A model generated the notes under the pieces. It made no database searches. It was not told where the DNA came from and worked only from the letters and a program-made list of their open reading frames with translations. From positions 3,038,001 to 3,102,000 of the forward strand of contig CP170561.1 of assembly GCA_042701975.1 (NCBI GenBank): DNA of 64,000 nt. The letters run 5' to 3'. Shown piece after piece: positions 35,713-45,259 of the stretch; position 1 is the first letter of the stretch; each line of letters opens with the position of its first letter. This DNA comes from JAFALK01 sp042701975 (GTDB taxonomy: Bacteria; Pseudomonadota; Gammaproteobacteria; Burkholderiales; Burkholderiaceae_C). The position numbers were made by a program, and so were the translations under genes.

Positions 35713-36755
35713 TCGCCTGAGCTCAGCAGCAAGCCGGCGAACTTGCGCCTGTACGCCGCTGGCGTCAGCCCGACCTCGCGCTTGAACAGGCGACGGAAGA
35801 AGGTTGGGTCTTCATAGCCTACTTCGGAGGCCACCTCGTCGATGCTGGCTGCCTGCCGCTCGATGATGCGCTTGGCCTGCTCGATGCGCAGCGCATGCAC
35901 ATAGTCCATCGGCAGCTGGCCGGTGGCGGCGCGGAACCGGCGCGCCAAGGTGCGGCGTGTGAGCCCCGCCCGTTGCGCCATCGCTTCCACGGGCGCGGGT
36001 TGCGCGTAGTGTGCGGCGATCCATTCCTGGCAGGCGCGGATGGCCTGATCCTGCTCCTGAAGTGGAAGCTGTGCCTGCATCTGCAGGCCGCGTTCCGCAA
36101 ACGGCAGTTGGCCATGCTCGTGCCCGGCGAGCAAATAGACCTTGGCCGTCTGCAGCGCATGCTGCGGGCCGCAGAAGCGGCTGATCAAGCGCAGCGCCAG
36201 CTCCTGCCAGGCGGTGACGCCGCCGGCCGTCACCACGCCCTCAGCCTCGCTGTCCACGGTGAGGATGGCATCGGCTCGGTAGTCCACCTTCGGGTACTGG
36301 CGGCGGAACAGCTCGCGATAGGCCCAGTGCCCGGCGCAGGAGCGGCCGTCCAGCAGGCCGGCCTCGGCCAGCACCAGCGAGCCCGAGCACACCGAGGCGA
36401 TCAGCGCGCCTTGCCCGTGCATGCGGCGCAGCCCCTCGATCTCCGCGGCATAACGGCCTCTCGGAGCGGTGCCTATGGACGTGTACATGTCGCAGACGAC
36501 GATGGCGTGCGCATCAGCCACGTCCCTGATCGCTGCGTGAGGCTCGATCAGGATGTTGCCGAAGCAGCGGAAGGGCTGAGCCTCGGCGGCAACGATCAGC
36601 ACCTCCAGCAGCGGCTCGCTGGCCGGCTGGCCCGTCATGTCCGGGTAGGCGGCACCGACGGAGATCAGCACGTCATAGAGGCCGAAGAGCACGGAAGGCG
36701 TTGTCTCCGGCGCCGCGAGCAAGAGAATCCTGGGCCTGTGCGGGTGGGGCTTCAT
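35691..36755 (-). CDS. GlxA-type AraC family regulator with DJ-1/PfpI domain
   Basis: Encodes 354 residues from the ATG at 36755. The N-terminal DJ-1/PfpI domain (about 10-210, with SVCSGSLVLAEAGLLDG holding the elbow cysteine) is followed by two AraC helix-turn-helices (about 240-340, with YEDPTFFRRLFKREVGLTP). Such GlxA-like regulators often control amino-acid or amine metabolism. It is divergent from the sterol-desaturase gene, its most likely target, across about 110 bases. Ligand unknown. Confidence 0.9.
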   Translation of the reverse strand: MKPHPHRPRILLLAAPETTPSVLFGLYDVLISVGAAYPDMTGQPASEPLLEVLIVAAEAQPFRCFGNILIEPHAAIRDVADAHAIVVCDMYTSIGTAPRGRYAAEIEGLRRMHGQGALIASVCSGSLVLAEAGLLDGRSCAGHWAYRELFRRQYPKVDYRADAILTVDSEAEGVVTAGGVTAWQELALRLISRFCGPQHALQTAKVYLLAGHEHGQLPFAERGLQMQAQLPLQEQDQAIRACQEWIAAHYAQPAPVEAMAQRAGLTRRTLARRFRAATGQLPMDYVHALRIEQAKRIIERQAASIDEVASEVGYEDPTFFRRLFKREVGLTPAAYRRKFAGLLLSSGDQAQSVA

Positions 36756-36864
36756 CGCGCGAGTGTCACATTTGCCCCGGTCCTGTGCCAATCGGCTCTT
36801 CGCGGCAGCGCGCCGCGGGGCTAACGTCCAATCCACACACACATGCTCGAGGAGGAGCCCCGCG

Positions 36865-37665
36865 ATGGACGCTGTCGAACTCGCCTTCCTGCTGTTCACG
36901 CCGGCGCTGTATGCGGCCATGCTTGCTATCGAGCTGCTGGGCACGGGTCGCAGCTTTCCCAGGCGCTCGGGCTGGCAGTGGCTCGGCATCGGCTTCCTGC
37001 TGCTGTCGATGGCCATCGGCAACGCGCTGCCGCTGTTCCTGCCGCTGGAGTGGATGGCCGCGCATCGCTGGCTCGACGGCGCGGTGCTGGGTGTGGCCGG
37101 CGGCGCCGTTGTGGGTTTCGTTGTGCTGGAGCTGGCCGTGTACGCCTGGCACCGCTCGGTGCACAGCTTCAGTCCTTTGTGGCGCCTCTTCCACCAGCTG
37201 CACCATGGCCCGCGGCGCGTGGACATCCCGGGCGCGCTGGTGTTCCATCCGCTGGAGTCGGTGGCCTATGTGCTGATCCCGCTGTTCGTGACGGTGATCG
37301 TTCTGGGCCTCGACGCAACAGCCGCCGCCATCACCGGCTGCCTGTTCACTTTCTACGCCTTCTTCCAGCACTGGAACGTCCGCACGCCGCAGTGGCTGGG
37401 CTACATCGTGCAGCGGCCGGAGTCGCACTGCGTGCACCACCGCGCCGGCCTGCACAGCTACAACTTCGCGGACCTGCCGCTGTGGGACATGGTCTTCGGC
37501 ACCTTCCGCAACCCGCGCCAGTTCATGGGTGCGTGTGGCTTCGAGGGCGAACGCGACCGGCGCATGGCCGCGATGCTGGCTTTCGCAGATGTGAACGCCG
37601 ATCTGTACGGCCCAGGCAGCCGGGGCGTGCGGCCCCGTGAAATTGGCACTGTCAGCGCGAATTGA
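36865..37665 (+). CDS. Sterol desaturase / fatty acid hydroxylase family protein
   Basis: Encodes 266 residues with about five membrane segments. Di-iron histidine motifs are present in order: HRSVH, HQLHH and HCVHH, plus FQHWN. Members of this membrane di-iron family hydroxylate or desaturate lipids. The specific lipid is unknown. GGAGGAG at 36851-36857 sets the ATG at 36865; the longer in-frame ORF from 36763 is not needed. It is divergent from the GlxA-type regulator. Confidence 0.9.
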   Translation: MDAVELAFLLFTPALYAAMLAIELLGTGRSFPRRSGWQWLGIGFLLLSMAIGNALPLFLPLEWMAAHRWLDGAVLGVAGGAVVGFVVLELAVYAWHRSVHSFSPLWRLFHQLHHGPRRVDIPGALVFHPLESVAYVLIPLFVTVIVLGLDATAAAITGCLFTFYAFFQHWNVRTPQWLGYIVQRPESHCVHHRAGLHSYNFADLPLWDMVFGTFRNPRQFMGACGFEGERDRRMAAMLAFADVNADLYGPGSRGVRPREIGTVSAN

Positions 37666-37730
37666 AAGTTAGGTAATTTTCCCGTGGTGTGCCCAAAATG
37701 GGGCATCGCCAACTCCACGGGAGTCTTGAC

Positions 37731-39290
37731 ATGCTGTCACTGTCCGCCTTGCGCGTCGGTCCCCGGCTCGCCTTGGGTTTTGCCTCCATCGTGCTGCTGT
37801 GTGCGGCGGCCGTGGGCTTCGGCATCAACCGGATCGCGGTGATGCGCGAGCTGTCTGACCAGCTCGGCACCATCGATGCCGAGAAGCTGTCGATGGCAGA
37901 ACGCTGGGGGCGCGCCATCGAGGCGAACACGGCGCGCAACTGGGTCGTGGTGTTTGCCACCGACGACAAGATCAAGACCCGCGTGCGGGCCGAGATCCAG
38001 GAGGTGGTCACGGCGCAGACGGCGCGGCTCAAGCGCATGCAGGAGATCGCCACGTCCGAGGAAGACAAGCGCATCCTCGCCCAGGTGTCGGCGCAGCGCG
38101 ATGTCTACCAGGCCCTGCGCGCCGGCCTGCTCAAGCGCAAGGACGCCGGCGAGGACATCGTGGCCGACGTGCTGGACAAGCTTTTTCCCGCCGCCGCGGC
38201 TTACTCCGAGGTGGTGGAGAAGCTGATCCAGCGCCAGCGCGACAGCATGGCCGAGACCAAGGTCCAGGCCGAGAACGCCGCCCGCGCGGCCACCATCGCA
38301 CTGTGGACCGGCGGCGCCCTGGCCGTATTTCTGGCCGCGCTGATGGCCTGGCGGCTGACGGCCTCGGTGGTTGAACCCATCGGCCGCGCGCGCAGCGTAG
38401 CGCAGGCGATTGCCGAAGGGGATCTTGTGCAGCCCATCGACACCAGTGGCAAGGACGAAACGGCCGAGCTGCTGCAGGCGCTGCAGACGATGCAGGCCTC
38501 GCTGCGCAAGCTCGTGGGCCAGGTGCGCAACAGCACCGACGGCATCAACACCGCCAGCAACGAGATCGCCACGGGCAACCACGACCTGAGCATGCGCACG
38601 GAGCAGACGGCAGCCAATCTCGAAGAGGCCGCTTCATCGATGGAGCAGCTGACCGGCACGGTGCGCCAGAGCGCGGACTCGGCGCGGCAGGCCAACCAGC
38701 TGGCATCCGGCGCGGCCGAGGTGGCGCAGCGCGGCGGCGCGGTGGTGGCGCAAGTGGTCTCGACCATGGACGAGATCAATGCCAGCTCCAAGAAGATCAA
38801 CGACATCATCGGTGTGATCGACGGCATCGCCTTCCAGACCAACATCCTCGCGTTGAACGCTGCGGTGGAAGCCGCGCGGGCTGGCGAGCAGGGCCGCGGC
38901 TTCGCGGTCGTGGCGGGCGAGGTGCGTTCACTGGCCCAGCGTTCGGCCGAGGCCGCGCGTCAGATCAAGAAGCTGATCGGTGACAGCGTCGAGAAGGTCG
39001 AATCCGGCTCGCGCCTGGTCAGCTCGGCCGGCGAGACCATGGGCGAGATCGTTGCTTCGGTCCAGCGCGTCTCCGCGATGATCGGCGAGATCACGGTGGC
39101 CTCTTCAGAGCAGTCGGACGGCATTACGCAGGTCAACGAGGCCGTGGTGCAGCTGGACCAGATGACGCAGCAGAACGCGGCGCTGGTCGAGCAGAGCACG
39201 GCCGCCGCCGAATCGCTGCGCGAGCAGGCGCAGCAACTGGCGACGCTGGTGCAGGCCTTCCGGGTGGACGAGAGGCGCGGCGCGTATTGA
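37731..39290 (+). CDS. Methyl-accepting chemotaxis protein
   Basis: Encodes 519 residues. TM1 is at about 12-32, followed by a four-helix-bundle periplasmic sensor (about 33-190, with RWGRAIEANTARNW), TM2 (about 192-212), HAMP (about 213-266) and the signalling domain. The hairpin tip has GIAFQTNILALNAAVEAARAGEQGRGFAVVA spread over about 370-400. The C-terminus lacks an NWETF-type pentapeptide. It is a Tsr-like receptor for an unknown ligand. No FliA-type promoter is apparent upstream. Confidence 0.93.
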   Translation: MLSLSALRVGPRLALGFASIVLLCAAAVGFGINRIAVMRELSDQLGTIDAEKLSMAERWGRAIEANTARNWVVVFATDDKIKTRVRAEIQEVVTAQTARLKRMQEIATSEEDKRILAQVSAQRDVYQALRAGLLKRKDAGEDIVADVLDKLFPAAAAYSEVVEKLIQRQRDSMAETKVQAENAARAATIALWTGGALAVFLAALMAWRLTASVVEPIGRARSVAQAIAEGDLVQPIDTSGKDETAELLQALQTMQASLRKLVGQVRNSTDGINTASNEIATGNHDLSMRTEQTAANLEEAASSMEQLTGTVRQSADSARQANQLASGAAEVAQRGGAVVAQVVSTMDEINASSKKINDIIGVIDGIAFQTNILALNAAVEAARAGEQGRGFAVVAGEVRSLAQRSAEAARQIKKLIGDSVEKVESGSRLVSSAGETMGEIVASVQRVSAMIGEITVASSEQSDGITQVNEAVVQLDQMTQQNAALVEQSTAAAESLREQAQQLATLVQAFRVDERRGAY

Positions 39291-39314
39291 GCGGGCGAGT
39301 GGGCGGCGCCGGGC

Positions 39315-39539
39315 TCAGCAGTCGTCGCCGGAATCGATGAGGTCTTCGACGGTGGCGCGGCCGTTGGCCAGCGCCATTTCGGGTGAGGGCAGCGCGCCGT
39401 CCTCGCCCTCGATCAGCTGGCGGTCGTTGATGACGGCTTCCCACGCCCAGCCACCAGGGCTGGGCATGGTCATGATGCTGATGTCAAAACCCTTGTAGAT
39501 CAGATCGAGCTGGTACTCGTTCGCGGTGGCTTGCAGCAT
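39315..39539 (-). CDS. Hypothetical 74-residue protein
   Basis: Encodes a short acidic protein with YKGFDISI, GWAWEAVINDRQL and ATVEDLIDSGDD. I do not recognise a family. It has no membrane segment. GGAG precedes the ATG at 39539 with proper spacing; a longer reading to 39605 has no such signal. It is convergent with the chemotaxis gene and follows the Crp/Fnr gene on the same strand with a 115-base gap. The coding signal (third-position GC, clean SD) supports a real gene. Confidence 0.65.
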   Translation of the reverse strand: MLQATANEYQLDLIYKGFDISIMTMPSPGGWAWEAVINDRQLIEGEDGALPSPEMALANGRATVEDLIDSGDDC

Positions 39540-39654
39540 GAAAAACTCCGAGTGACGGGTGCCATTCCTTGTACGTCCCGCGCGCCGGAGGCGTCTGTCG
39601 GACAAGGCCGCACCTTGAGCGCCTCGGGGCGTCTTTGGATGCGCTTGTGCGCTC

Positions 39655-40377
39655 TCAGCCCAATCGCGAGAGCGTTTCGCTGCACAGCTCCACGGTGGCG
39701 ATGCAACCCAGGCCGTTGGTTTCCACTTCGTTCATCAGCTGCAGCCAGGCGCTCAGACCTTGGAGCACCACGCGTGTGCGGTTGGTGGTGAGCCAGCCGG
39801 CCTCGGCCAGTTGCCCCAGGTAGATCCAGGTCTGGCGGCGCGACAGGCCGGAGAGCTGCCCGATGCAGGCCTGCCCCACGGGCAGTGCGAGATTGCGCTC
39901 GGCCATGAACTCGCGCTCCAGTGGCGCGAGTGCAGTGGCTAACGTTGCCAGCACACTGACCAGGCGCTGGAAGCCGTTGCCGGCCAGGCGCATAGAGATC
40001 TGGTCTTGCAGCCGCGTCTCGGTGGCGGCGTGGAGCAGGGCGGTATCCGCACGCTCCTGGCCGGCGGGCTGCACGGTGAGTTCGGTGCGCGGGATGTTGA
40101 TGGTCACCACGTCCACCAGCGCGTTCACTTCATAGCGCGCCGCCAGCTTGCCCAGCGGCGAGTTCCAGCCGATCACGTCGCCCAGCCAGAGCGCGGCCAC
40201 AGCGATGTTGGTGCTGCCCGCCACCTTGGCCATCAGACAGGCGGCGCCGCTGCTGATGGCCACCCATTCGCCGAGCTCGGCGCCAGCTTCGATGATGGTT
40301 TGGCCGCGGCGGTAGGTGCGGATGGTGGCCTCGGCCATCCAGGTCGGATCGGTGGTCTTGGAATCTGAGGGTTTCAT
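39655..40377 (-). CDS. Crp/Fnr family transcriptional regulator
   Basis: Encodes 240 residues. An N-terminal cyclic-nucleotide-binding-like jelly roll (about 15-125, with EAGAELGEWVAISSGAACLM) is followed by a C-terminal winged helix (about 165-225, with LSGLSRRQTWIYLGQLAEAGWL). There are no cysteine clusters of the FNR type and no clear RxS phosphate cassette, so the effector is unknown. A cAMP-independent role is likely. Target genes are not evident; flgH lies upstream on the same strand with 120 bases between. Confidence 0.85.
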   Translation of the reverse strand: MKPSDSKTTDPTWMAEATIRTYRRGQTIIEAGAELGEWVAISSGAACLMAKVAGSTNIAVAALWLGDVIGWNSPLGKLAARYEVNALVDVVTINIPRTELTVQPAGQERADTALLHAATETRLQDQISMRLAGNGFQRLVSVLATLATALAPLEREFMAERNLALPVGQACIGQLSGLSRRQTWIYLGQLAEAGWLTTNRTRVVLQGLSAWLQLMNEVETNGLGCIATVELCSETLSRLG

Positions 40378-40497
40378 GACTTCGGAAATCGGCGCCGCGC
40401 GGGCTGCTCGCCTGCGCGTGAGCTTGTAATTTGGCGGCCTGCATGCCGGTCGCTCGATGAGCGCCGGTGCACAGCCTTCAAACGGACTTGACGGCGT

Positions 40498-41196
40498 TCA
40501 CCACACCGACAGGGTGCGCGCCAGCACGCGCTGCAGCCAGGTGCGCGAGGACGCGTCGTTGACGTCGCCCTGGGCCACCGATTCGAAGCTGGCGTTGACC
40601 ACGTCCTTCGAATCGATCACGTTGCCCGGCCGGATGTCGCGCGGATCCAGCGTGCCGGAGAAGCGCAGCGTGTTGCGTCCGCCGTTCAGGCCGATGTTGC
40701 GTTCGCCCGCGACGACGAGGTTGCCGTTGGGCAGCACGTTGATGACGGTGACGGCGATCTGCGAGGTGAAGCTGGTCGAGGCGTCCATCGTGCCGTTGCC
40801 CTTGTACGAGTCGCTGCCGGATGCGCTGGCGTCGGCGTTGAGGATGGAATTGAGCACGCCGCCGGACTTGCCGCCGCTGCCCGGGCCCTTCACCGTCAGG
40901 CTGTTCTGGCGGCTCGTGTTGGTGGACTGCTCGTGGCTGGCCTTGAGGTTCTCGGCGATGTCCACCTTCATCGTGTCGCCCACCGCCTGCGGCCGCCGCT
41001 CGGCGGAGAACAGCGCGTTGGGCTGCATCCAGGCCTGGTAGATGGCGCCGTTGTTGGGCCGCTCCAGGTACATCGGCGGCTTGACCGGCGTGGCCAGCAC
41101 GGGGCCGGGCACGACGGTGGGCGCAGGGCCCGCGCAGCCGCAGAGCAGCATGGCAGCGGACGTCGCGGAGAGGACGAAAGAGGTCAGCGAGTTCAT
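40498..41196 (-). CDS. flgH: Flagellar L-ring protein FlgH (orphan copy)
   Basis: Encodes 232 residues. The lipobox LLCGC puts the lipidated cysteine at C21. FlgH motifs include VGDTMKVDIAEN, TSQIAVTVINVLPNGNLVVAGER and RFSGTLDPRDIRPGNVIDSKDV. FlgH forms the outer-membrane L ring of the flagellar basal body. It normally sits between flgG and flgI; neither is here. The ATG at 41196 is preceded by AGGAA; an ATG six codons upstream is possible. It follows three unrecognised small genes that look like one operon. Confidence 0.85.
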   Translation of the reverse strand: MNSLTSFVLSATSAAMLLCGCAGPAPTVVPGPVLATPVKPPMYLERPNNGAIYQAWMQPNALFSAERRPQAVGDTMKVDIAENLKASHEQSTNTSRQNSLTVKGPGSGGKSGGVLNSILNADASASGSDSYKGNGTMDASTSFTSQIAVTVINVLPNGNLVVAGERNIGLNGGRNTLRFSGTLDPRDIRPGNVIDSKDVVNASFESVAQGDVNDASSRTWLQRVLARTLSVW

Positions 41197-41222
41197 CTCG
41201 TTCCTGTATTGCATGCGAGGCC

Positions 41223-41774
41223 TCAACTCGTGAAGCCGGTGAGGATGGCCTTGACCACGGGCGCCAGCTTGCGCTGCGTGGTCGTCCATTTGCTGATGCC
41301 GTAGTCGGGATCGACGGCGTAGGCGCTGCTGGCCATCAGGCTGCCGTCGGCGCGGTGCAGGCTCAGGGCGGCGGAGCTCAGGTAGGCACGGTAGCTGCTG
41401 CTCATCGGCGGCACGCCCCACTCGATGGTGGCGGCATAGCGCAGCCACACCTTGCACTCCTGCAGACCCGCGCCGCTGGCGTAGACGCGGCTCGTCACGC
41501 CCTGATCGACCAGCGCCTGCTGGATGGCGGGCACCAGGTCTTCCAGCTGGGCGAGCGGGTTGTATTCCACGCAGACGCTGGAGACTGCGGCGTCTGCGTG
41601 GTGCACGGTGTTGATCGCCTTGCCCGAGCTCTGGCCGAGGGCCGTGGTGCCGGCAAAGTCTGCCGCCTTGACCACGCCCCAGGCCTGCAGCGGCGCGAGC
41701 AGCGTGCAGCCCTGCAGCGCGGATGTGAGCAGGAGTAGGAGTGGCACTGAACGAAGAGGCGGTGGGACGCGCAT
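41223..41774 (-). CDS. Putative lipoprotein, family not recognised
   Basis: Encodes 183 residues. The leader ends LQGC, so C23 is the lipidated residue. The mature part has VCVEYNPLAQLEDLVPAIQQAL, which suggests a small alpha/beta domain, and KVWLRYAATIEWG. I do not recognise the family. It lies 26 bases before flgH and 16 after the next gene, so co-transcription with flgH is likely. It could be an accessory outer-membrane protein of a flagellum-like ring, but this is only positional inference. Confidence 0.65.
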   Translation of the reverse strand: MRVPPPLRSVPLLLLLTSALQGCTLLAPLQAWGVVKAADFAGTTALGQSSGKAINTVHHADAAVSSVCVEYNPLAQLEDLVPAIQQALVDQGVTSRVYASGAGLQECKVWLRYAATIEWGVPPMSSSYRAYLSSAALSLHRADGSLMASSAYAVDPDYGISKWTTTQRKLAPVVKAILTGFTS

Positions 41775-41789
41775 CGTTGACGATCCTGC

Positions 41790-42155
41790 TCAGACCAGCT
41801 CGTTCAACAGCGCACCGCCGGCCAGCACGGCCAGCGCCGCATAGCCGACGGCGGATTCCACCGTCTCGCCGACTTCGTGCGAGACCTTGGTCACTGCGTC
41901 CGCCGCCGTCTCGCCAACGTCGTGGACCCAGGCCTTGGCTGTCCGGGCCGCGGCGGTGGCGGCGTGCTCCAGTTCCTGCAGGCCTTCATGGCTCAGCGAG
42001 ACCAGCACGCCTTCGTCAGCGGCCTTGGTGCAATGGCTTGATCCGGCATGCGTGGCCGTGCTGCTGGCTGCGTGGGCCGCCTGCTCGTCGTGCTGGACCT
42101 GGCGTTTGCCCGCATGGCCGGCGTGCGATCCGGCGATGGCGTGGAGATCGCTCAT
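41790..42155 (-). CDS. Hypothetical His/Ala-rich protein
   Basis: Encodes 121 residues. The N-terminal third is rich in His, Ala and Gly. The segment VLVSLSHEGLQELEHAA resembles the VxxSxxG(R)xL motif seen in many small flagellum-linked proteins. An amphipathic helical stretch follows (HDVGETAADAVTKVSHEVGETV, an 11-residue-like repeat), and then one hydrophobic C-terminal segment. Family not recognised. It lies between the lipoprotein gene and another short gene in the flgH cluster. Confidence 0.55.
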   Translation of the reverse strand: MSDLHAIAGSHAGHAGKRQVQHDEQAAHAASSTATHAGSSHCTKAADEGVLVSLSHEGLQELEHAATAAARTAKAWVHDVGETAADAVTKVSHEVGETVESAVGYAALAVLAGGALLNELV

Positions 42156-42164
42156 GGCCTGCGC

Positions 42165-42374
42165 TCAGAGTGGCAAGGAGGGCAGTGCGGTGGCCGTCGG
42201 CGCCGGCGCGGCGCTGGCTGGTGGCGTGGCGCCGCCGCTGGCGGCAGCGTCCTTCGCGCTCTTGAGCAGGTCGCCGAAATTGCCGGCGGAGGCTTTTTCC
42301 GCGGTGGACGGCTTGGCGCTGTGCGCGGGGCGGTCGGCGGCTTCGGTGCGGGTGCGGGGCAGGTTCACGTGCAT
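42165..42374 (-). CDS. Hypothetical 69-residue protein
   Basis: Encodes a short protein with a polar N-terminus, a possible helix GNFGDLLKSAKDAAAS and an Ala/Pro tail ending ALPSLPL. There is no leader or membrane segment. AGGAGAG precedes the ATG at 42374. It is the first gene of the four-gene cluster that ends with flgH. I cannot name a family. Confidence 0.5.
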   Translation of the reverse strand: MHVNLPRTRTEAADRPAHSAKPSTAEKASAGNFGDLLKSAKDAAASGGATPPASAAPAPTATALPSLPL

Positions 42375-42432
42375 GGAAACTCTCCTCGTGGATGGATGAG
42401 AGGATTGTTTGCAGCCGTGAATTCTTGAAAGG

Positions 42433-42458
42433 CCCGAGTAGGCGCCGGAGGGCTCGGG
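42433..42458 (-). terminator. Possible terminator after the PAS gene
   Basis: CCCGAG (42433-42438) and CTCGGG (42453-42458) form a 6-bp stem. On the minus strand it is followed by CCTTTC, only weakly U-rich. It lies about 50 bases after the PAS gene stop and before the flgH cluster. Confidence 0.3.
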
Positions 42459-42508
42459 ACTTCGATCGCTGAGTGATGGATGTCACTCAACGATGGGGTG
42501 ATGCAGGA

Positions 42509-43093
42509 TCAGCCGGCGAGCGAAAGCTCCAGCTCCGCAACGGAAGCGTCCAGCAGATCCGCCACGGCGTTCAGCACGCGCAGGCGCTCTTGTGTCATCA
42601 GCGGAGTATCGAGGTCGGCGCCATCGAGCAACTGGTGGAAGGGCACCGCCAGCGGCAGGCCGCCCATCGGTCCGCGCGGGCCATCGAGCAGACCGCCGCG
42701 CGGTGTGGCCGGGCGGCCGGTGAGGTCGACCATGGTGCCGACCATGCGCACGGCGCGCCCTTCAGCGCTGCGCTCGATCACACGGCCGCGCGAGTGCAGG
42801 ACGCGGTAACCGGAGCCGTTGCTGCGCAGCCGGAACTGCGCTTCATAGAACGGGCGCTCACCCTGCACGTGGGCATAGATGGCGGCCAGCATGGGCTGTA
42901 GGTCTTCAGGATGAACGCGGCAGCGCCAGAAGTGCGTGCTGTCGGCGGCGTGCGGCTCAGGGAAACCCAGCCGCTGCTTCCACTGCGGCGAGTGGTGCAC
43001 GGTCTCCAGTTCCGGACGGAGATCCCAGACGCCGAGCTCGCCCGCTTCGATCGCCTGACGCCAACGCAACTCCTGGGCTTGCTGCAATTCCAT
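42509..43093 (-). CDS. PAS-domain protein without output domain
   Basis: Encodes 194 residues from the ATG at 43093. It holds one PAS fold with the PAC segment (about 10-130, with GELGVWDLRPELETVHHSPQW and FWRCRVHPEDLQPM). A C-terminal tail of about 60 residues has a helix ending in LELSLAG. There is no kinase, GGDEF, EAL or DNA-binding domain, so it must act through a partner. It is divergent from the membrane protein at 43190. Confidence 0.75.
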   Translation of the reverse strand: MELQQAQELRWRQAIEAGELGVWDLRPELETVHHSPQWKQRLGFPEPHAADSTHFWRCRVHPEDLQPMLAAIYAHVQGERPFYEAQFRLRSNGSGYRVLHSRGRVIERSAEGRAVRMVGTMVDLTGRPATPRGGLLDGPRGPMGGLPLAVPFHQLLDGADLDTPLMTQERLRVLNAVADLLDASVAELELSLAG

Positions 43094-43189
43094 GAACGTG
43101 GATGTTATGTTGCAATCCGCTGCGCTGAATTCGCGGGCCAGCAAAATTCAGCCTTCTTCGCGGATCTGGTCGCGTTTTACACATTGCAT

Positions 43190-43747
43190 ATGGACATTTC
43201 GCATCCTTCGACCTTTCTGGTTCCGGCCGGCGTGGCGGCCCTCGTGGTCTGGCGCATGTACACGCGCATCAGGCGGCTGGTCGGGCGCCAGCGCCTGTCG
43301 TCGGTGCGGCCGTGGATGACGGTGGTCATCTTCCCGCTGCTGCTGGTCCTGCTCGGCCTGGGCACGCTCTTCCATCCGGAAAGCGCCGTCGGTCTCGCGG
43401 TGGGCACGCTGATCGGCGGCGGTCTGGGCGCCTACGGCCACCGGCTCACCAAGTTCGAAGAGACGCCGGAAGGCCTGTTCTACACGCCGAACGCCCATCT
43501 GGGCATCGCGCTCTCGCTGCTGTTCATTGGCCGCCTGGCCTACCGCGCGGTGCAGGTCTACAGCGCCACGGGTTCCGTCCAGTCGATGGACGCGAGCAGC
43601 TTCGCCCGCAGCGGCCCGCTCACGCTGGCGATCTTCGGCACGCTGGCCGGCTATTACGTCGTCTATGCGATCGGCTTGCTGCGCTGGAAGTTTCGCGTGA
43701 AGCGCGCCGCGGCTGCTGCAGCAGCCGCCGCGCAAGAACCCGCCTAG
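43190..43747 (+). CDS. Four-helix membrane protein, function unknown
   Basis: Encodes 185 residues with membrane segments at about 7-20, 43-60, 65-82, 104-122 and 144-162 and a C-terminal alanine-rich tail. RRLVGRQRLSSVRPWMTV between the first two segments recalls DUF1453/CcdC-like proteins, but I am not sure. No Shine-Dalgarno is seen before the ATG at 43190; the reading frame is open further upstream over the divergent PAS gene. The end overlaps the convergent urtE by 4 nt. Confidence 0.7.
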   Translation: MDISHPSTFLVPAGVAALVVWRMYTRIRRLVGRQRLSSVRPWMTVVIFPLLLVLLGLGTLFHPESAVGLAVGTLIGGGLGAYGHRLTKFEETPEGLFYTPNAHLGIALSLLFIGRLAYRAVQVYSATGSVQSMDASSFARSGPLTLAIFGTLAGYYVVYAIGLLRWKFRVKRAAAAAAAAAQEPA

Positions 43748-44440
43748 ATCGCAACCAGCCCGCGGATCTCTGCGCTCTGCATGCGCTCGCGGTCGCCGCT
43801 GGCGATCACGCTGCCGCGTTCCAGCACGAGGAATTCGTCGGCCAGCTCGGCGGCGAAGTCGTAGTACTGCTCGCACAGCAGGATGGCCATGCCTTGTTCC
43901 GTCGCCAGGCGGCGGATCACGCGGCCGATGTCCTTGATGATGCTGGGCTGGATGCCTTCCGTCGGCTCGTCCAGGATCAGCAATCGCGGCCCGGCTGCCA
44001 GTGCGCGTGCGATGGCCAGCTGCTGCTGCTGGCCGCCGGACAGGTCGCCGCCGCGCCGACCCAGCATCTGCCTCAGGACCGGGAACAGCTCGAACAGCTG
44101 CGGCGGCAGCGGTGTGCGGCCCGGCTTTCCGGCCAGGCCCATGCGCAGGTTCTCTTCCACCGTCAGCCGCGCAAACACTTCACGGCCCTGAGGCACATAG
44201 CCGATGCCGGCGCGCGCGCGCTCATAAGGCTTGGCGCGCGTGATGTCCTTGCCCGCCAGGCTCACGCTGCCGCTCTTGATCGGCACCAGGCCCATCAGGC
44301 TCTTGAGCAGGGTGGTCTTGCCCACGCCGTTGCGACCCAGCAGCACGGTGATGCGGCCCGGCCGCGCGCTGACCGACACGTCCCGCAGGATGTGCGAACC
44401 GCCGTAGAACTGGTTGAGGCCTTCGGCCTGGAGGAGGATG

Positions 44441-44451
<11 letters not shown>
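43744..44451 (-). CDS. urtE: Urea ABC transporter ATPase UrtE
   Basis: Encodes 235 residues starting at TTG. It is a LivF-type ATPase: Walker A GRNGVGKTTLL, signature LSGGQQQQLAIARAL, Walker B LLILDEPTEGIQPS. It is the last gene of the urtABCDE set, which imports urea at low concentration. It overlaps urtD by 11 bases. Confidence 0.95.

Positions 44452-45251
<800 letters not shown>

Positions 45252-45259
<8 letters not shown>

Noticed and set aside
35691..36755. Longer start of the GlxA-type regulator, up to 37226
   Set aside because: The extension runs antisense through the sterol-desaturase gene and adds low-complexity sequence; the ATG at 36755 begins the DJ-1 domain correctly.
37666..37730. 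FliA-type promoter before the chemotaxis receptor
   Set aside because: GAAAGTTA resembles a -35 box, but no GCCGATAA-like sequence lies 11 bases downstream.
40445..40470. Terminator after flgH
   Set aside because: CCGGTCGCTC/GAGCGCCGG can pair with one bulge, but no U-run follows on the minus strand, so it was not listed.
42375..42508. FliA or sigma-54 promoter before the flgH cluster
   Set aside because: Only weak partial matches; neither the -35/-10 spacing for sigma-28 nor GG-N10-GC for sigma-54 is convincing.
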